Made by a program: the position numbers and the translations under genes. Shown here one piece after another: positions 60,548 through 64,000 of a stretch of DNA of 64,000 nucleotides. Source of the DNA: Ferrovibrio sp046297595 (lineage in GTDB: Bacteria > Pseudomonadota > Alphaproteobacteria > Ferrovibrionales > Ferrovibrionaceae). Numbering within the stretch: position 1 is the stretch's first letter; each line of letters starts with the position of its first letter. Under the pieces are notes generated by a model. The model did not search any database and was not told the origin of the DNA. It saw nothing but the letters and a program-made list of their open reading frames with translations. The stretch lies in NCBI RefSeq assembly GCF_046297595.1, contig NZ_JBKBHT010000003.1, positions 372,001 through 436,000 of the forward strand, read 5' to 3'.

Positions 60548-61231
60548 TCAGTTATCCCAGTCGGGATCGTCCTCGACTGCCGCAGACATCGGCGGTTCGA
60601 AATCCAGCATGTCGTAAACCGAGGCCGCCGGCACGGATTGCAGCCAGATCGAAGGCTCGTAGCTCTTGCGCAGCCAGTCCAGATTCTGCTTCGCCGATCC
60701 GGTCGGCGCCAGCAGTACGGACGGCACCGCCGGTACGCCCTGGCGGGCGACATAGCGTTCGCATTCATGCCGGATCGCGGTGGCCAGCGTCTGCGCCAGC
60801 TTACGCAGGATGGTGATGTCGCGTTCGCTCCACTCGCCGGCAGAGTCATACCGTTCGCAGCGGAAGATGGCGGCGGGCTGATTCTTGTTATCGACCAGCA
60901 GCAGGTCGAGCCGGGCGCTCACATCCGCTGGCATGGCATTATCGTCCTCCAGTGCCGGCGCATCGTCGGTGGTCAGCGAGGCCAGGCCTTCCGAGGCCGC
61001 CTTCACATAGGCATTGGTGGCCGAACGCGGAATCGTGGCGCCCTGATGGAAACGGCCTTCGCGGGCATCCAGCAGCCGCTGGCAGACCAGGTTGCCGCCC
61101 TCGTCGAAGAACCAGATGCTGACCCGGCTGACCTTGGCCACCTCGACGGCATCGAGGCAGATCGCCTCGCACAGAACCGACATGGCGTTTTCGCCGATGC
61201 TGTAAAGGGCGGCTTCCTGGGTTCTGAGCAT
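60548..61231 (-). CDS. GAF domain-containing protein
   Basis: A 227-residue protein made mostly of one GAF domain (residues ~20-155): VSRVSIWFFDEGGNLVCQRLLDAREG, TNAYVKAASEGLASLTTDDA and AAIFRCERYDSAGEWSERDITILRKLAQTLATAI, all in outline. The C-terminal ~70 residues have no recognised domain and end in an acidic run (AVEDDPDWDN). GAF domains bind small ligands, but no output domain is attached. The ATG at 61231 has CCGGAG upstream. Confidence 0.8.
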   Translation of the reverse strand: MLRTQEAALYSIGENAMSVLCEAICLDAVEVAKVSRVSIWFFDEGGNLVCQRLLDAREGRFHQGATIPRSATNAYVKAASEGLASLTTDDAPALEDDNAMPADVSARLDLLLVDNKNQPAAIFRCERYDSAGEWSERDITILRKLAQTLATAIRHECERYVARQGVPAVPSVLLAPTGSAKQNLDWLRKSYEPSIWLQSVPAASVYDMLDFEPPMSAAVEDDPDWDN

Positions 61232-61368
61232 GGCGTACTCCGGGGGCAAAGGGCTGTTGCGGCCACTTTCCTCCGGGCGGCTGTCAGGCGGTAGTTAAGG
61301 GTCGATAACGGCGGGGTTAAGAATCGATAACCTGAAACGGCAACTGAATACCGCCGTAACCGCCGGCC

Positions 61369-62664
61369 TCAATCCTCGAAGGGGTCCTTCATCAGGATGG
61401 TGTCGTCGCGCTCGGGCGAAGTGGACAGCAAAGCCACCGGCGCGCCGATCAGTTCCTCGATGCGGCGCACGTATTTCACCGCCGTCGCCGGCAGGTCGAC
61501 CCAGGACCGCGCGCCCCGGGTGGTTTCGGACCAGCCTTCCATCGTCTCGTAGACCGGCTTGGCCGCGGCCTGATCCGACATCGAGGCGGGGAAATAATCC
61601 AGCACTTTGCCGTTCACCTCGTAGCCGACGCAGAGCTTGATCTCCTTCAGGCCGTCGAGCACGTCGAGCTTGGTCAGCGCGATACCGTGGATGCCGTTCA
61701 GCTTCACGGTCTGGCGCACCAGCACGGCATCGAACCAGCCGCAGCGGCGCTTGCGTCCGGTGACGACGCCGAATTCATGGCCCTTCTCGCCCAGCCACTG
61801 GCCAATCTCGTCAGTCAGTTCGGTGGGGAACGGGCCTTCGCCGACGCGCGTGGTATAGGCCTTCACGATGCCCAGGATATAGCCGAGCGAACCCGGCCCC
61901 AGGCCCGAGCCGGCCGAAGCCGAGCCGGCCATGGTGTTCGACGAAGTGACGAACGGATAGGTGCCATGATCGACGTCGAGCAGCGAGCCCTGCGCGCCCT
62001 CGAACAGGATGCGCTTGCCGGCGCGGCGGGCTTCGTCCAGGTCGCGCCACACGGGCGCGGCGTAGGGCAGGATCTTCGGCGCGATCTCGGCCAGGTCCTT
62101 CAGAAGGGCGGCGCGATCCACCAGCGGCGCGCCCAGCCCCTTGCGCAGGGCATTGTGGTGCGCCAGCAGGCCATCGACCTTGCGGCCGAGCGAAGCGGTG
62201 TCAGCCAGATCACACACACGAATGGCGCGGCGGCCGATCTTGTCCTCGTAGGCCGGGCCGATGCCGCGCCGCGTGGTGCCGATCTTCACGCCGCCATCGG
62301 TGGCATCCTCGCGCAGGCCATCGAGTTCACGATGCAGCGGCAGGATCAGCGCGGCATTGTCGGCCACTTTCAGATTATGCTCGCCGATCTCCACGCCCTG
62401 GCCGCGCAGCTTGTCGATCTCGGCGAACAGCGCCCAGGGATCGACCACCACGCCGTTGCCGATCACCGCCAGCTTGTTCCGGCGCACGATGCCCGATGGC
62501 AGCAGCGAGAGCTTGTAGACGTTGTTGCCGATCACCAGCGTATGGCCGGCATTGTGGCCGCCCTGAAATCGCACCACCACATCGGCGCGCAGGCTCAGCC
62601 AGTCGACGATCTTGCCCTTGCCCTCGTCACCCCACTGGGCGCCGACCACGACGACGTTGCTCAT
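61369..62664 (-). CDS. purA: adenylosuccinate synthetase
   Basis: A 431-residue enzyme of purine synthesis. It has the N-terminal GTP/IMP motif GAQWGDEGKGKIVD, FQGGHNAGHT, RRGIGPAYEDK, the GTP loop TGRKRRCGWFDAVL and the C-terminal region RTTRGARS-like (TTRGARSWVDLP). It joins IMP and aspartate using GTP. Length and motifs are normal. It follows hisZ by 24 bp. Confidence 0.97.
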   Translation of the reverse strand: MSNVVVVGAQWGDEGKGKIVDWLSLRADVVVRFQGGHNAGHTLVIGNNVYKLSLLPSGIVRRNKLAVIGNGVVVDPWALFAEIDKLRGQGVEIGEHNLKVADNAALILPLHRELDGLREDATDGGVKIGTTRRGIGPAYEDKIGRRAIRVCDLADTASLGRKVDGLLAHHNALRKGLGAPLVDRAALLKDLAEIAPKILPYAAPVWRDLDEARRAGKRILFEGAQGSLLDVDHGTYPFVTSSNTMAGSASAGSGLGPGSLGYILGIVKAYTTRVGEGPFPTELTDEIGQWLGEKGHEFGVVTGRKRRCGWFDAVLVRQTVKLNGIHGIALTKLDVLDGLKEIKLCVGYEVNGKVLDYFPASMSDQAAAKPVYETMEGWSETTRGARSWVDLPATAVKYVRRIEELIGAPVALLSTSPERDDTILMKDPFED

Positions 62665-62688
62665 CTCAGGAACCCTTCAGACAGAAAT

Positions 62689-63861
62689 TCAGACAGGCTG
62701 GACGGCCTTGCCGTCCCACCAATGACTGCAGCCGGCGGCTTTCGCCGCCTTTTTCACATCGCCCGCCACCGACTCCAGCGCGGCCCAGGTGGCATGGCCC
62801 TCGGCGCGCAGCCTGGCTGCGGCAGAGCGCGGCGTACCGAACGGCAGATACACCATCTGCGGCGCCGGGCGCGGCGGCAGGGCGCGCATCACGCTGTCGA
62901 GATACAGCGTGAAACCGGTGGCCGGCTCGCCGGCAGGCGTGTTGTAGCGGCCACCGCGACCCAGCTCGCCGCGCACGTTGCGGGCAAACAGCGTAAACGC
63001 GATGCCGGTATGGTATTCGAAGCCGCGGAATTCGCCGGGATCGAGCGTGACCAGCAGGTCCGGCGCCGCCGCCGAGACTTCGCGCACCAGGGCATCCAGA
63101 TCGGCCACGATCTGGGCTGCTGCCGGCGGCAGTTTCAGTTTCTGCAGGCCATCGAGCGCGGCCCGCGCCGGACCGGCCAGCGGCAGCAGCTTGAGCAACG
63201 TGGGCGCGGCGGCACCGCCGGCCTCTTTCAGTTCGGCGGCATCCTTGCGGTCCAGCGCGCGGCGGGCGGCACGGGCCTGTTTCGGCTCCAGGCCATGGGC
63301 CTCCATGATTGCCGGCGCCAGCAGCGGCTGGGTGATGTCGAGCGAAAGGCTGCTGACGCCCAGGGATGCCACTGCTTCCGCCGCCAGCACGGCGACTTCC
63401 ACATCGGCACCCAGCGCCGTGGAGCCGATCAGCTCCACGCCGGCCTGGGCGAACTGACGCTCGGGGCGAAGCTGCGTGCCGCGCACGCGCAGCACCTGGC
63501 CGGCATAGGCGAAGCGCAGCGGGCGGGCGGAATCCTTCAGGCGCGTGGCGGCAATGCGCGCCACCTGCATGGTGATGTCGGTGCGCAGGCCCATCATGCG
63601 CTGCGACACCGGGTCCATGACGCGGAACATCTGGCCGGCCAGGTCGGCGCCCGATCCGGCCAGCAGGGTTTCCTCGAATTCGATCAGCGGCGGCTTGACG
63701 CGGGCATAACCCTGCGCAGCGAAGGCAGCCAGCAGGCTTTCGCTGGCCTGGGCCTCCCATTCGGCGCGCGGCGGCAGAACGTCGCGCAGGCCGGCCGGCA
63801 GCAGGCCGGCGGCCGCGCTGTTCTCTCCCTCGTTCGCAGGACTGCGTCCGCGCGGTGCCAT
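62689..63861 (-). CDS. hisZ: ATP phosphoribosyltransferase regulatory subunit HisZ
   Basis: A 390-residue HisRS-like protein without tRNA-binding domain. LPAGLRDVLPP, PLIEFEETLLAG, RMMGLRTDITMQVARIAATRL and FRGFEYHTGIAFTLF are the class II synthetase-like motifs retained by HisZ. With short-form HisG it forms the first enzyme of histidine synthesis and gives feedback control. hisZ-purA is a frequent order in alphaproteobacteria. Confidence 0.93.
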   Translation of the reverse strand: MAPRGRSPANEGENSAAAGLLPAGLRDVLPPRAEWEAQASESLLAAFAAQGYARVKPPLIEFEETLLAGSGADLAGQMFRVMDPVSQRMMGLRTDITMQVARIAATRLKDSARPLRFAYAGQVLRVRGTQLRPERQFAQAGVELIGSTALGADVEVAVLAAEAVASLGVSSLSLDITQPLLAPAIMEAHGLEPKQARAARRALDRKDAAELKEAGGAAAPTLLKLLPLAGPARAALDGLQKLKLPPAAAQIVADLDALVREVSAAAPDLLVTLDPGEFRGFEYHTGIAFTLFARNVRGELGRGGRYNTPAGEPATGFTLYLDSVMRALPPRPAPQMVYLPFGTPRSAAARLRAEGHATWAALESVAGDVKKAAKAAGCSHWWDGKAVQPV

Positions 63862-63876
63862 GATCGGTCGCTTCCG

Positions 63877-64000
63877 TTACTTGTGCTTGAAGGCGGCCTT
63901 GCGCTTCTCGGCGAACGCGCTCATGCCTTCCTTCTGGTCTTCGGTGGCGAAGGTGGAGTGGAAGACGCGGCGTTCGAAGCGGATGCCCTCGGCCAGCGTG
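63877..64000 (-). CDS. enoyl-CoA hydratase/isomerase family protein (C-terminal fragment)
   Basis: The last 40 codons of a gene that continues past the right edge. The minus strand reads LAEGIRFERRVFHSTFATEDQ, given in outline, then KEGMSAFAEKRKAAFKHK and TAA. This is the standard crotonase-family ending: F-x-x-x-F-x-T-E-D-Q-K-E-G-M-x-A-F-x-E-K-R. The active-site region is not in the window. Confidence 0.85.
   Translation of the reverse strand, partial: TLAEGIRFERRVFHSTFATEDQKEGMSAFAEKRKAAFKHK

Overview
The window looks like a chromosomal segment of a GC-rich, flagellated alphaproteobacterium, probably Rhodospirillales-like. The main evidence is the regulator set: CtrA (33.6-34.3 kb), the phosphotransferase ChpT (27.8 kb), the CtrA inhibitor SciP/DUF1153 (48.9 kb), the flagellar sigma-54 activator FlbD (43.5 kb), an Usg-family protein and an rluD-rpoH pair. 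No rRNA, tRNA, CRISPR array, insertion sequence or prophage was seen.

Layout. 0-5 kb: the 3' end of cysNC, a TauE/SafE exporter, hspQ, an SDR oxidoreductase, a PAS-type protein, a DUF924 protein and an HxlR regulator. 5-8.7 kb: an alpha/beta hydrolase that reads in frame without a stop into an acyl-CoA dehydrogenase, then tag and ygfZ. 8.8-11.8 kb: two LPS-type glycosyltransferases and a dihydroorotase-family protein. 12-18.9 kb: an accessory-looking cluster of radical SAM/SPASM protein, methyltransferase, glycosyltransferase-TylF fusion, asparagine synthetase and GSCFA protein, ending in a decayed sugar-phosphate isomerase remnant. 19-26.8 kb: Usg, small membrane and peptidoglycan-binding proteins, a thiolase, an AcuI-type reductase, a feruloyl-CoA synthase-like ligase, a Spy-like protein and a hemolysin III family protein. 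26.8-30.1 kb: cysQ preceded by a 59-codon DUF3553 gene, chpT and gamma-glutamyltransferase. 30.2-33.6 kb: a cobalamin riboswitch, then a promoter overlapped by a perfect Zur-like palindrome, a TonB-dependent receptor and a DUF4198 periplasmic protein.

33.6-52 kb is a flagellar and cell-cycle island. ctrA diverges from fliI-fliJ. A long leftward array then runs fliK, flgD, sciP, fliF, fliG, fliH, fliN, flbD, flhA, flhF, flhG and a second FliK-like gene. Two intergenic spaces in this array carry FlbD-like and CtrA-like palindromes, and one has a good sigma-54 promoter. Divergent from fliK is a TPR-arginine-methyltransferase fusion. 53.8-64 kb is mostly housekeeping: a membrane protein, a DODA-type dioxygenase, a LysR regulator, threonine aldolase, a JAMM protease, rluD, rpoH, a GAF protein, purA, hisZ and the end of an enoyl-CoA hydratase.

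The best leads for new biology are the two-metal control region at 30.2-30.6 kb, the 12-18.9 kb modification cluster, the nested CtrA/FlbD elements, the TPR-PRMT protein and the hydrolase-dehydrogenase read-through with repeated operator-like motifs. All calls come from reading the sequence; no database search was run.
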